This document shows, one piece after another, positions 39,970-53,365 of a stretch of 64,000 nt of DNA. A model generated the notes under the pieces. That model searched no databases, was not told the origin of the DNA, and saw only the letters and a list, made by a program, of their open reading frames with translations. The stretch's first letter is position 1; each line of letters starts with the position of its first letter. A program made the translations under genes and the position numbers. This DNA comes from Baylisascaris procyonis (taxonomy: Eukaryota; Nematoda; Chromadorea; Rhabditida; Ascarididae): assembly GCA_037389465.1 (NCBI GenBank), contig JAZARR010000105.1, forward strand, positions 3,658,001 through 3,722,000, read 5' to 3'.

Positions 39970-42407
39970 GTCTTCGTTGTTTTCTTCCTCTTCACAGGAA
40001 ATGTCACCACCTTATTCATGTGATTTGCCGTTTGCCATTTCTTAAGATGGAAGTAAATGACCTTTAATGATGCTGTCAACACTGCCTGTGATTATGGGGA
40101 CAAGACATTCAGTTCTTGTATGCAGCAACTATTTTAAGTGCTGCTGGTCGTGTTAGCGGGATGATAGTCCTTAGCGTGGAGAAAACACTGTTGTTCTTGA
40201 TTGCCTATGAAACATGTGCATGAAATTATATGGACAGATGCATGGATGACAGTGGACTATTCGGAATCATTTGTGCTGTATCGTTGTTAAACGACACCCG
40301 AGTTGTCTTCCCTGTCCCTTCCCTTAATTTATCCTGAGAGGAAGAGGAAGGCTAACTGCGAGAGGTAGAGAAAATTTAGAAATTTCGGTGCTTACACACA
40401 AATATCGGAAATCTTATCGTTAGGTAAAATCGTTTTCAAAAAGCTCTAAATCATTAGATGTGAAGGTAAAATCACTAGGATTTTGCAGTTTTAAAAAGGA
40501 TTACTAAAAGCGGTTTTTGGATTAGCTGCACCCGTATTTAGTACAAGTTACTCACGTGGAGAAGTCTGATGATCTGTAAACTTTGATAGAGTTTCTTTCC
40601 TGAAATGTGGAGGTTATGGAGGTATCCATATGTGTCTTAAATGCCGCTTTCAATTGCGTATTCTTTTGATGCTCGCAACATTTTCTTCACTTTTATTATG
40701 CGATGTTTTTAGACAAAATTGCAAATTAGAAAGCGTAAGGTTAAGTCGTTTGGTAGTACACATCGTTTAGTATTTTCATCAGTGCACTTTCCAGTGGTGT
40801 AATTGCCTCCTTGTATTGCGCAGTAATTGAGTTTGTAGTGATACGAGAATTTCTCATCCACCAGGGAATTGAGTTCTCTTTGGTTTGTTGACGAGTCTAA
40901 CGTGAGCAGATCTCTTTACTGGAAATTTATGGGAATGTGGAGAATAAGGTGCGCATTAATCTTGCTTACTTTCCTTAAACAATTTTGATGAGTAGCGTGA
41001 TTGGTGTTGCAATGATTGCTGTGTTGCATAATGGCTCATCCAATGCTTCATTTGTAAACATTCTTATAATAAAAACGGCATTTTAAATGCAGTCGGATGT
41101 GAACTTTGGTCATTTATCGGATGAAAGCGAATCATCGCAATTTGCTAAATAGCATCTGTTTTGCATTTTTCTTGTAAATAAAATATACATTTCAAAAGCG
41201 TCTTTGCGTTCACATCAGTGTTTCTTGTCACGTCCATCTTCGTACTGCACTTATTATGCGCTCGGTTTGTTTTTTTTTTAAATCTTTTTGAAGAACAAAC
41301 TCAATTGAAATATCTCCCGTTCAGTTCCGCATTGTAGTTGTTTTGATTTTGCAGTATTTGCTTTCGTTTTAATGTATGGTGTTTGTAGTGCGATAGTCGA
41401 ATGTTGCGAGTTTTTTTGTTAACAGCCTTACCCCTCGCATGCAAATTTCACGATTCATGGTCATTAAATGGATGGGTCAAGGGTGGGTGATATGCTACAC
41501 ATTGCCGTTGATATCTTGGACAGATGATGCTCTATCATAATTCGTTGTTCAAGTAGATGTGATATTTGATTTCTTTTTTTCCTAAATAACCAAATTGTTT
41601 CCCAAGTTAACTTGGAATTTGAAAAATATGCGAATACAATTTTTTCTTTCATATTCTTCAAGTATTGCTTGATGAGAGGTGCTAATTTGAGGTAGAAAAG
41701 ATCACATAAAGATTGCCAACGCAATGCTTTGGCATTGCGGGGATTTTTTTTTTTTGGCTTTGTTTTTGCAAATCTTACTACAAGTACCCATCTTTCGATA
41801 GGTGTAAGCATGTGAGGTATGGAATAGAAGAGGCTATAGAGGGCAGAAGATACTAAAATATCCAGAAGACAGTTTTATAACGAGTAAGACTGTAGTGGAT
41901 AAAGTTAGTACAATACGTTTCAGTGGTCGTTTTTGCTCGCATTTGTCAATTCAGTGCAAGTCATTGTCTATTTCAGCCGCAAATAGATCTGCTGTTGAAG
42001 GGAGTTCTGTATGAATTTTTCAGTTTGCATTCATCCCATTCAATTAGTCCACTTGAAAAGATTTCAGCAGATATGTCCATTGTGTGCAATTAAAAATGCT
42101 TTTATTTATGTTCTAGAAGAACGCGATACCTGAAAAAACTCTTTTTTCGTTTGTCGCTTCTCGTTGTCATTTTCATGCTTTCGTGTTCATTTTAGTGGAC
42201 CGTTCTGGAGGTAGGGGTGGCTCGTCAATTATCGGTCTTAGCAGATGCTTCGAAGGCGCTGTAGCGAAATCGATGCAATGTTTTTAAGGTGAGAGCCGCG
42301 GGCAGTTCAGGGTAAACGGAGACATGATAGGGTCGGCTTTTAGCGCACAGGATTATCCGCCGAAACAACGTATGCGAATAGCACATTCAATTTCAGTTTG
42401 ATTGGGA
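39970..42407. other. Intergenic downstream of eEFSec
   Basis: AATAAA appears near 41066 and 41177, about 1.1 kb after the stop, so the 3'UTR end is unclear. A 115-codon - ORF (41811-41464) is A/T-driven and lacks splice support. Confidence 0.35.
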
Positions 42408-42689
42408 ATGAAACAACTTTCGCAGCATATTTCCTATCCATTAAACGCACAGCAGTTTCTGTGCCATCTTCAAGCCAACGAGGGACCGTTTAGGCAAGGC
42501 AATTTACGTGCCAACCATTCTACTTCTACGCAATTCCCAAAGGGCCCGTCTTTCGCGGCGAAGCACTCACTTCGAGAATACCGTACAACATCACCTTCAA
42601 AAGGACACCAACTGCTAATAGAGAGTGAATATTCGCAGTCGGAATACACAGAAGAGCAGACACTAGTGTGTTTAAGCAGTGCTGTAAAA
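42408..42689 (+). CDS. Orphan exon-like ORF, about 94 codons
   Basis: Not recognised. An ATG lies 11 nt after a good acceptor (TTCAATTTCAG), and the frame is open to candidate donors GTAAAA at 42679 and 42689, both phase 0. It reads like polar, low-hydrophobic protein (KQLSQHISYPLNAQQFLCHL, FPKGPSFAAKHSLREYRTTS). Its base composition is A/C-rich, unlike the T/G-rich flanks. It could be the first exon of an unknown gene, or an alternative first exon for the S4 protein at 43918, which it can join in phase 0. Confidence 0.35.
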
Positions 42690-43917
42690 GTAAAAACCAG
42701 TTAAACTTTCTTCGCCTATTCAGTGATGGTTAATTTCCATTATTTCTTTGAGCGTAAGGATTCTCTTGAATGCGGTTGGGATGTTCACCCTTACAAATGA
42801 TTATTCCCAACCAACAATGTCAATCTTTTGTAGTTATTGACAATTGCGTGCAAGTGAAGGAATAGATGGGCGTGTTGTTTGTTGCATTCTAGCGACAAAT
42901 TCAAAGGTTTTAGTTGGGCCCACATGAAATAGCGGCATTGCGTTTTGCAATGCAATTAGCGTTGCACATTTCTGTTCTTTCTTTTTTCTGAGGTTTTTTC
43001 AACGGCGCATTATTCGTCCATTCTATATCCGAGTGTTTTTGTGTGTTTTATATGTCGCATAGTTTCAAACAAACGAACCACCAAAGGTAGAGATTCATAG
43101 AATTGCACAATTATATTATGTTCATCGCACCACTTTTTTTTTTTCGGTTTGATTTGTCCAATTCCACATAAGCTATCATTATTTGAAAACGTCATGCGTA
43201 TTGTTTGCATGCGCAAATTTTGCTTCTAGTGCGAAAAGAAACTGAGAGCTTTTTCATGTAGATGACACATTGTTAGCCATGTTTTTATTGTATTTGAATA
43301 TCCATGCAATCGGTTGTTATTGTGAGCGAGATTGTAAACGTCGTCTATCGTAGCAAACTTCCCCGATGCGTTTCCTTCACTTCCTATTTGATGTTATTCC
43401 TTAATCGATTCTAGGATCAATTTTTTAACAAACGACGAGTTGTTCAATTCCGGAAGAGACAACATCGCTTTATGCGACTTACTAAACGGATTAGCTGAAC
43501 GCTTTTGAAACAGTGAAAAACGTCAAAATTCGCACTTCATATTTAACTTTCCTTTTGATGAGGATGATTTCTGACTTCACTGGTGAGAATCGAGCACTAA
43601 TAAGCCACCAAGAGAAAAGAGTTGGGTTCTTGTGCGTTTTGGAATGAGCCTAATCGAAGATCGACCAAGTATCTCGACACAGGCATGCAGATATTTCGGC
43701 AAATATATTGCGAATATTGCGAATGTGCTCTCGGAAAATTCTTGAATAAGGCGAATGCGAATCTCCGTTCTTTCTTTTCTTTAATGCAGAGGTGCAAGTG
43801 ATCTGCGAACTGTGATAAGGTGATGTTAGTGCTGACGATATCAGAGAGCGCCTTGGAGCTAGCAACGTTTATACTCGGAGCTGGTTGTACTTTTTCTTAC
43901 AAATTTCTGGTTTCTAG

Positions 43918-46900
43918 ATGAGGTTGCTGCTTTTCACTAGTGCATGGATGCAGGCGAACGTGCCTAAGATGTTGCCGATGGCGAAACGAGGTTGTATAGC
44001 CCCGCCTCATTGTTCCTCTGCATCGGCTTGCCCATTGACACGATGCTATAGTTCGAGGAGAGGAGGCAGGTCGGAAGCGAATACAGCAGATGACGGTCTC
44101 CCGAAAGACTATAAACTGAAAACGCTTAAGACTGGAAGCAGGCGGCTTGACACAGTGATCAATAGGGCCACTGGCAAAAGCAGCTCGTTAGTTTTGCATT
44201 CTTTACTTACATCAGTTTTTTACTTCCCTGCCATGCTTCTGAAAGCTACTCTCCACGTTATAAGTCCCAGGTAATTGACTTTGAGCATAACAGAGCCATC
44301 GCTGGTTGTGATATTTGCGTATCTCAACATCGGCTCCAACAAGTGATTATACCAGCAAGACCGTAGGCAATGTCTCGAGTATGCGCTATGAGTAACGGGA
44401 ATCATGGTGTAGTTTCAATGCTTTGTGTCACTTCCTTTGCTCATATCCAAATGTGACAACGAAGACGATTATTAAGTGTTATGTAGTCTTTTGTCGCTAA
44501 GGTTTGAGCTGTGAACATTGAAAAACGAAAGGATATTCCAAAAGCGCTATCGATGAATAGTTGGCCTGTTTTTTGCCATTTGAGGTGTGCAATTTTTTTA
44601 GTGGGAATTTTTCACCAAATAAGAGGAAGGGTTCTAAGAGTTCTCAAAAGCGGAGAATAATTGTCGCTGGTTTTCAGTGATTTTGACAATTCTGACTGCT
44701 GTAGACATCAAATCTATTAGGGGGTTGAAGCGATCGCTTTCACATCTTGAATGGTTACAGGTCCAAGCACTGAGTAGATGAGAATGTCTATTTTCATCTT
44801 TTCAGCGTAAGCATCTGATAAGCGTTTCTTAGCAGACATGGTAACTTCCATGCTTGGGATGGGCAAAACCTTTTACAACTGCTCAAGATCGGTGTATTCT
44901 GATATAATTAGAAAAAAAAAGCCAACGAAAATCTGTGCATTTTGGGCGCTGAGAATCGGCAAAAAGGAATCAGCCATACTTTGTAAGCGCATCAAGAGGA
45001 TGCAGTGGAAAATTTATGCAAGGATCGACACGACCATTGCTACACAATTAGCTGAAGTGTTCGTTCACATGCTGTGCATAAAAATTTACCGTATATCGTA
45101 GCCAAGGATGTGACGTCTGCAGTAGAGCCTCATCCCCAGGATTTGTCGCCTTTTCCGATCGCGCGTCTTATTGGGATGCAGTTGCGTCCACATTTTCACG
45201 TCTCATTTGAATATTTCCTATATAAGAGCATCCCTTCTAGTGAGTCAAAGTAAAAAAAAAAAAAAAACATCGCGCGTTCCGTTTTTTATAACGCGTCCTG
45301 TATCTAGAAAACATTGCAGATTAGCGCAGGCATGTTATCTGCTTGTGATTCACTCTCGCCGCTTCTGTCTTTGTTAGCGTCCGTTGTTTCGAGTTTTTGT
45401 TCTTTTAAAGTCCGCCTTTGTCTTAAAAAATAGTTTTGCGAGCATTGCCGGACTTCGAAATATTTCCCTCTGTCTTAACGAAGTGTACAAGCTTTATTGA
45501 ATTTTCTTTATCGAATCAGTGTTTATTCAAAATCAGCTTTAAATTGCAACTTTATATTTTCGGCAGAATGTTTGTCCAAAAAGGAGTGCTTAATAATTGA
45601 AAGTTAAGGTGCTATCTTTTCAAAAAGAAAAAAGGCTTTTAATTGGACTCTTACAATATCGTTGAAGTGAAGGTGATTCGGACAAATGGTGAGTTGAACA
45701 TTACTGTAGATATGATATGAGATGAATTGCTTGGCTAAGAAATGTATGAATTTTGCATTTGAGGATCGTCGAGCGATCTATTGAGGTGTGTTTGTGTTGA
45801 ATGAATGGGGAATTTGCTTAGTGAATGCGTCAATGAATGGGGCATTAATTTTACATAATAGAAGAACCACATAAATTTTACATGATGAAAGAATCTCATA
45901 AATTTTACTTAAGGAAAGAATCACAATCACCATATCATACGATCGCCCCACTTATAGATTGAAATTATCGCGTAAGGAATTCACAATATAGGTGATTGAT
46001 GTGTCTTTGACTTTCAACAATTTAAATGTATTATCTACATGCAAGAGTGTTTTAAGCGATGCCGGGTATCGGATAGTAGCTTGAGGCATCGTTCGTGCTT
46101 CATCCGTTCTTCACACACTTGGAAACTATGTTCAGTATGAGGCTATGACGGCCGTCACTTAAAAATAAAGCGTCGACGCAACGTTGGGCGCCGACACGGA
46201 AGAGTCACACAAAAAACTGCTGCATAAAGCTACAGTAATGAACATGCCTATCGGCACTTTGCATGTTGGCATTTTTGTTGTTAGCGCTTCCGAGGCGTGG
46301 ACTTACTTGTATCTCGTGATGAATCGACCACACTCTGCACAGTTTTCACTGCTGGAAGACTTAGTGTACTAGTAGTGGTGGTATCTATGTAAACAGTTTA
46401 ATATTTCATTAATCATACTGAAGTGTGTCGGTTCGCTAAAGGCATTTGATGCTGCAATCATTGAGATGGCGTTGCTGAAAGGCGAATTACAAAGCCGATT
46501 AGCAGCAATCTAATTGATTACTTCAAATATTTACTGCGTAAACGAAAAATGCATAGAGAAGTATTTGTAGAAACGCTAACGGTTTATAAAAAATAAAATA
46601 AAACGGGATAAGTTTAGTGTATGACCGCAAGAAAGCACCAGTAGTGGACATTTCTAATAAAATAGGAGCATTAAAGGTGGAGTGGAAAAAAAAGCATAGA
46701 ATAAAATGAATAGAACGAACATAGATATAGTATTCAGAAATAGTTAGATTGAGTATTTAGGGGTACTTAAATACTCAATGATAGGATGATTATGAAAACG
46801 TGTTCTTTATTAAATAGCGCGATTTAGCAATTATAGTTGGCATTAGAGCATTGAAACTCGACGATCAGCCAAACGAGAACCAAGTATCTTTGTAGGCCGA

Positions 46901-49900
46901 TATAATTTGTAAAGTAAAAAGCTGAATTATGTACAACATTACACTCTAGCGATACATATAGGCATGAACACAGCATGTTTTGATGAGTGTGCTGCAAATT
47001 TAATGTTTTTCTTGAGATTCTCTTTAACCAATGTGAAACCAGTGTGAAATTCTCTTTGATTTATCAGCAGTTCAGGTATCTATCTCTAAGAGAGGATGGC
47101 AGTCACTTGTGAGTATGGTCGAAGATGCCTTGCGTTGTTTCCGTTTCAATAATTACTGATGTACTTTTTGTTGTCCGCTTATTTCTGAATGACACTATGA
47201 TAATTGTACTCCCATAAGCAAACGCAATGAACGCGGAACGTTTCATTTATCTCTCGTCGTTGAATTACCTCTTGGTTAATTGTACTGAAATCACTGTGAT
47301 GGGACATGCATCGGGCATATTGCTGGATATTGCAATTGCAGGAATCACATGGTTGAGGGTATTAGTTATATTTAGGCAATTATTGGTTAACGATCATCAG
47401 GAGGCAACTGTTCGCACCAATATATTGCTCGGCTCACACATTTTGCTAGTATTCCGAGAATCGAAGCAATTTCAAATCATGACAATCCTATATTTCTACT
47501 CTTCAGCAGTGATTCAGATGCTGTGCGTTCACGAAGTGAATGCTCACTGACGTGTAAGAGGCTTGATGTAGCCGATTTTGGACAAATATTTATGTGAATA
47601 TCATTGTTGCTGTTACAAGATTGTCAACCGAAACGGTTGTGGCACAAACAAGCATCGTTGCTTTCTGCGATTTAGGTTGTTCTTGTTGGTTGAGACTTTT
47701 GTTGAGCACATAAGCGAGCATTCCATTTATTATCAATGAGCCATTGGCATTTTATAGTGCAATTGAGTTGTATCATAATCTTCTATAAATTGTCGTGAAA
47801 AGGTTTTTTTAATGGCAGAAGTCCATGTGATTGTCTGATGTGACATTAATGCTGGATTCTAGAGTGTGTCCGTTATTATTTATTAAACTTGCTCAAGCAC
47901 TTTGTCCAATAACTAAATAGGACACATACTTACTATCAGTTTTCAGAAGGGGAACAAATTGAGAAAGTGGACAGCCCAAAGAACATCCTTAACGGATAAC
48001 AAAGATCATTTTTCATCTGAACATGTCGACGGCAAAACGCCATTGAGGAAAGAGTAACCCGATTCTGTTAGGACACTGCATTCAAAAGTCAACGTGATCT
48101 GCAGTGGCCTCAAATCGGAAGAAAGTATGTGAATACTTGTTGGTAGAATCCGTTTGATACACTAAGAAAGCACCTCACCATCCTTTTATCGTTGAGCACC
48201 TCGAGTCTTCCGAACGTCACTGTGCAGAGCACGGACGGAGGAGTCCTCAGAAATAGCGAATATCTTATAACGAAAGAGAGCTTTTGAATGAAATTGATGA
48301 GTGTTGAATTGGTAGGCTGTTGGAAGGTGAGGCCGGGAAGAAGCATCACTCAGAAAGGCGTCTGAGGGTGGCGACCAGTTCATTCGCATTGCGCCGTTTC
48401 ACGACCAATTTGATCGTAGCACGAGCGTTAACTTCAACGAAGGGCTTTTCGTAGAGTAAATCATTGGCTTGTTCCATTGTGCTGATATTGCAATCCCATC
48501 AGTATCGATCGCCTTGGCGTGAGTCTCCTTTGGTTTGATAAGTTCACCCACGTTCATCTTGAAAATATATAAACACATCCGCGTTCAGTTAGCAGCTATT
48601 CAAATTTTATCGACTTTAGTGAACGCTATGGGTTGTTGTTGTCCGCTTATGCAGTTTGATGAGTATCTGAAGAGGGAAATACACTTTTTGTGGGGGAATT
48701 TGGTAGGATGAAGTGCGGTGTAGTTAGTTTATGGGGCATTCGCAGGTTCTCGTCAAAAAGTAGTGAAAACTGGTTGGGCTCGCAGACTTTCAACTTTGCT
48801 TCTGATCTCTCTAAATATACGCAGTTTAATGATCTGTTTTAATTTCAGGCAAGTAGAAAAACTCGTCCTGACCGGCAAAGTTCTTGTCAACGAATCGGTG
48901 CTTACAAAAAAAGCTTACAATGTGAGTTGTCGCATTAGTATTGTTGTAGTGACGTTGTTGTGTTTCACTTCACACTCCGCATTCTCTTTGTAATTTGTGT
49001 AATTTGTTCGGAGAAGTACCGTTATATGTCATATGGGAGAGCATCGTGGAAAAGTGATTGAGACTGCGAATGATTTCCCACACTGATGTTAAATGTTTCT
49101 GCTATTTTGGGCAAACAGTTCCCTGAACATTTGCGAATTCCGTTCCCTATTAAGCCGTCATTTGATCATTTTTTTAAAGCTTTAAATGTGGTACTTTTGT
49201 TATTTTGCTTTTGTTCTATTCAAAAAAAAAATAGAGAGGCATAGATGCATATTGAGGTGATGGATGGACTTGTTGGCAGCTCAAAAGCAATATTCCTTTC
49301 GTTGTTCATTGTTCATTTCGTATATATGTGTTTTCATCTAAAATAAGCCCTCAAGTGAATTGCTGCCCTTGTTTCGTTCTGTGAAATGCATCGCCATTGA
49401 TGCACTAGCTTTGTGATTCTTCGAATGACGCTGCGCACTAAAAGTATTCGAGGTCCTTAGCCAGAGTCCAAGAGTAGTGCGTCTGATTAGTGCTTCTTTA
49501 AGGCGTCATCCGGTTATTTCCACACATCTCATGTCGATACTGTGACCGCACTCTCTTCAAGAAATAGCTTTGAATTGCAAAACTTGCGTTTCGTGTTGCG
49601 TACACACGGTTAACATTCTAACACAGTTCCCATTCTTATAATAAGCGCATTTATTTTCAGATTACTTTGAATTTATTTCCAATTCCCCACTCGCACCATC
49701 TGCATAAAATTCTCATATCCTTTTAGTTTCAATTGCACACGCAACCTTTGTCTACCCATTGTTTCAGTCTCTTGCATTTCTCATACTGCCATCATTGATG
49801 AAAATTGATAAATTTAAAAAAAACCCAAGCATATAGCCAACTAGAAGATAAATAGAAACCGTTTTTTTTTATAAACAAATGCAGTGCAACGTAGCGAAAG

Positions 49901-52320
49901 CATAAAGTCTTTATGAAACTAAAATCTAGCTTAATTTTACAAAAACTACGCCTAAATCTCGAATGCGACCAGTGGGCGCATTTGTTCTAGGTGTTTTCTT
50001 CGAAAAAGCAATTTTAGTTGAGATGATTTGGGACAGTGTGACTGATTTTGTCCATTTTGGCCACTACTGGCTTGTTTCATACAACTGTGCACATTAGTCT
50101 TTGTGTGTTTGAGTTGGTATGTAATTTCATCCTAAGACGGTGATGAACGGGTTCATTCAGTTACGTTTTCGTTGAATGCACTGTTGAACATTCCAACCGC
50201 AATCGGCTTTAATCAGAGGGAACTTGAGCGTCCGATTGTAAATCCCTCTCATCGCTTTTTCTCCCCTTTCTCATAGTTTTGTGCTTGTTTTTAAAAATGC
50301 GTTATTGTTTAACGGCGGTTTTCATCTTCCATATTCTACTGTTGCGCTGTGGTGGTTATGCTTGCTGAGAAAAATTTTCTGTTTTATTGTAATGGAAATG
50401 AGTCTAGCTATAACCAATGAAGTAAGCGGATCATACCGAAAATATTCATCATAAACTTCAATGTGGCAGCTTATTTGCGATGGATGAACTGCTAGCATCA
50501 TAATTCAGATTTTCTTTTTTTTTTCTTTTTTTGAGCTATGTTTAGCTACTCATTGATATTTGAGGAACTGTTTGAACTGATCAAACCTGACTATGAGTTT
50601 GAATGTTTATTCCATCTCAGAATAGTGCAGCTCGTTTGAATTGTGGGAATAGGATAGTGGTGAACGAGAACAAAACAGAGTTGTTTTTAGCAGAATCGCC
50701 TTTCTGAATAAGATTGCAATTTCTTTTATTAAGAAGTTTTCCTTTGGAATTTTCCGTTGTATGCACTTCTTCCAATGTAAATTTGCAAAGCGCATTATGA
50801 AGATGACGTACCTATGCATACTTATATGTCTTTGCGTTCACTCTATCTGTGTTTGTATGTCAGACGGTTTTGATTCGAAAACCACTGAAACTGAAGGTAC
50901 GAGGTTTGGCGTATAAAGTTTGTACCACAAGATCAGCATCACGTCTACCAGTCTTCAAGCTCCTCTATCAGTTTCGAATAGAATTTGTTCTTTTAAAGTG
51001 CGCAGAAATTTTGCAGGCGATCGGATTTTCATTTTGCACCGATCGGAGCGCAGAAAGCAAATCTTATTTAGTAGGGAGTTGGGTAGTTTAAAACATTAGT
51101 GCGTTATTTTGGGCATCTTATAGTTTTAGGCACGTAGGAATGCAATGTAATATGCTTTTTTGTATTATACAATTGGCGGAGGGACGGAGACTCAAGTCTC
51201 AGAAAAAGTGACGAAAAACAGTGCTGACGATGCTTTTCTCTATCACCATTTCTTGCGCATAAAAGAGTCTTTTTTTTAGTTAATTCTCTAATATATCTTA
51301 TTAAATGACAGTTCATGGTCATTTTGATGAATGAAACTGTGAAAATTCATATCGTGCCAACTTCTCTAGCATGTTTCCCCGCTTGTTTCGACTTGTGATC
51401 AATTGTTGCTTGTTCCACGATCATGTAGGTTGACCATGTAGAACAGCCTTTCAGACGATGCGATGATGGCGAGTTGAACTTCGTGGGTGGTCAATGTTTC
51501 ACTAGGTTTCTAACTTTGCTTTAGTGATTTGATTGAACACTAATTTTGTAATATCAGTGGCACAGGCGGCGGGGAGGAAGAATTTTGAGCTCGAAAGCAA
51601 TCGCGAATATTCCCTGCCGTTCTTATATGCATTGAGTTAGATGCTGTCAATAGTGTTTTCATTATCGAAGTCATGGTACTATTTTACTATGCTTTGATGG
51701 AAAAAAATCCATTCTTAATATTGTTCTGCACTTTTTGGCTACGGATGCGCACAAATGTAGCTTTTCTTCATCCTTACCAAAGGGAACGTTCGAAATTGTG
51801 TTGAAAGGAATCAACTTTTTTACGTTTTCGTTTGTTCTGTGGGCAATTGCTTTGGGCTTTCCTTGCTTTTAATAATTCTCATCCATTTCATTTTGGCATA
51901 GTTTTGCGATCGTTGCTATCCTCTTGTGCATTGAGTTGTCTTGCTTTTGTTTGCAACGTTTAGGACGATGCATTGCAAAAATTCGAAAGCAAGGGCAAGA
52001 GTTAAATATTCGCAAGTTTGAAAAGGAGTGCTACTGGCGAGAGGCTATATTGAAGGATATGTGTAAACAGTTCGGAAGAGTGAGGGCTAACTTTCCTAGT
52101 TTAGCCATTTTTCACCTAGTAGATTCCATCGAAACGGTTTTAGGTGCAAAAAGCAGACGTCGTAGACGTTTGGAACGGTCCGTTCGAGGAGAATGCAGAG
52201 TTGGCGGTAGTGGATCGCATCGAGGTGGTGGATTATGCGCTAACGACAAGCGGCTATGATATTCACGTAAAGACCTGGAAGAAATTCCTCGTCAGCAATT
52301 GGAAACAGTCGACACAGTGA
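43918..52320 (+). CDS. Mitochondrial S4-like RNA-binding protein (MTRES1/C6orf203-like)
   Basis: Small S4-domain protein likely imported into mitochondria. Exons 43918-44186, 48849-48921 and 52144-52320 agree in phase (2, 0) and give 172 residues. The N-terminus is rich in basic, Ser and Ala residues and has RCYSSRRGGR, a typical presequence cleavage context. The S4 RNA-binding fold follows: SRRLDTVINRATGKS, QVEKLVLTGKVLVNESVL, TKKAYN and KADVVDVW. The C-terminus (YDIHVKTWKKFLVSNWK) resembles the end of human MTRES1, which rescues mitochondrial transcription and helps release stalled mitoribosomes. That function is inferred from the fold only. The ATG directly follows the acceptor GTTTCTAG. 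Introns of 4.7 and 3.2 kb are very long for so small a protein. Bacterial-type S4 or RluB-like proteins are alternative relatives. Confidence 0.75.
45849..45929 (+). repeat. Three copies of a diverged 27-bp tandem repeat
   Basis: Units start at 45849, 45876 and 45903, each beginning TTTTAC and containing a GAAAGAA-like core, in the first intron of the S4-protein gene. The first two copies also share the ending CATAAA. Confidence 0.6.
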
Positions 52321-52426
52321 CGCATCGCGTGAATGCTGAAATAAAACTGTGATCACTGTGATAAACCTCTGGGGAATTGCGACCATAAGAAATGAATGTT
52401 TTCACGAACTTCCGCCGCTGAGTGAA

Positions 52427-52432
52427 AATAAA
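52427..52432 (+). terminator. Poly(A) signal of the S4-protein gene
   Basis: AATAAA 107 nt after the stop. A second copy at 52340-52345 lies only 20 nt after the stop and is less likely to be the one used. Confidence 0.55.
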
Positions 52433-53212
52433 CGCGGCAATTTTCAATTTTCATGATTTTCATTCGACGAGTGTTTTCTGTTTTCTTGTTGACTTCCCAT
52501 TTTAATCCGTATCATTAGCTTTAACAAATAATAGCCGAATTGGAAATGCATAGTTAGTTTTTTCTCACGCAAGAGTAAGCATCTATAAACTGTTGATTCG
52601 AATTGTATGATGAAACAAGGGACGCTTAAGGATAATATGGAAGGAGTTCTATTTCGAATTGAGTTGAGTTGAATTCACTCCCTCGAGACCCGCTGAAAGC
52701 GTGTTGTTTGAGAGGATTCCATTGCGAATATTGCATTGGGAATATTTTGTCCTATATGTGGTGTGGATCATTCTTCGAAGAGTGTGCCTTCGTCGTTTCA
52801 AAAGAATTTTGGAACAGTGTGGATTGCTTCGTGATATGATCGTACAGAAGAGGAATTTTTTAATCGGCTTCCGTCCTTAACGTGCCTTACTTTTCTTGTA
52901 TGCTTAAGTTCGTTTAAGAAAAAGGAAAGAAATGTGTGTAATCAGCCGCTCAGTCCTCTCACAATGCAATAGCCGTTGGAAGTCGGCAGGTGCGATTTCA
53001 ATATGAGCAAGACTCTTTCTGTCCCTTTTGTATACGATAAATAGGGACGACAAAGAAATTGCACGCATGAGAGGCGAGGGGAATGGAAGTAGTGCAATAA
53101 CTTCGCCTCTTTACAGCGCCTCAGTTTATAACGATTCATTCTCGCTCTAGGGACTGATTATCCACCTCGTTGTGCTTTTACTTAAATCTAGTATGGTGTG
53201 TTTTCGTCCCCC

Positions 53213-53219
53213 TATAAAA
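53213..53219 (+). promoter_or_regulatory. Candidate TATA box upstream of the nlp-15 first exon
   Basis: TATAAAA, 146 nt before the proposed start codon at 53366. No transcript start is known. Confidence 0.3.
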
Positions 53220-53365
53220 CAATCTGTTCCTTATTTGCGTCGGTTTTCGTCACTTTATTCAGCCAAAAGTGTTTTTGCATTTGAACCAGTCAAGCACCAA
53301 GGCCACGCCCATATTCGCCTAGCGTCCAAGCCGTTGAAGCTGCCTCATTTATACTGCCACTCTTC

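Noticed and set aside
41464..41811. 115-codon - ORF with many Lys and Leu
   Set aside because: A/T-rich composition explains its length; it runs through a poly-T tract and lacks splice signals.
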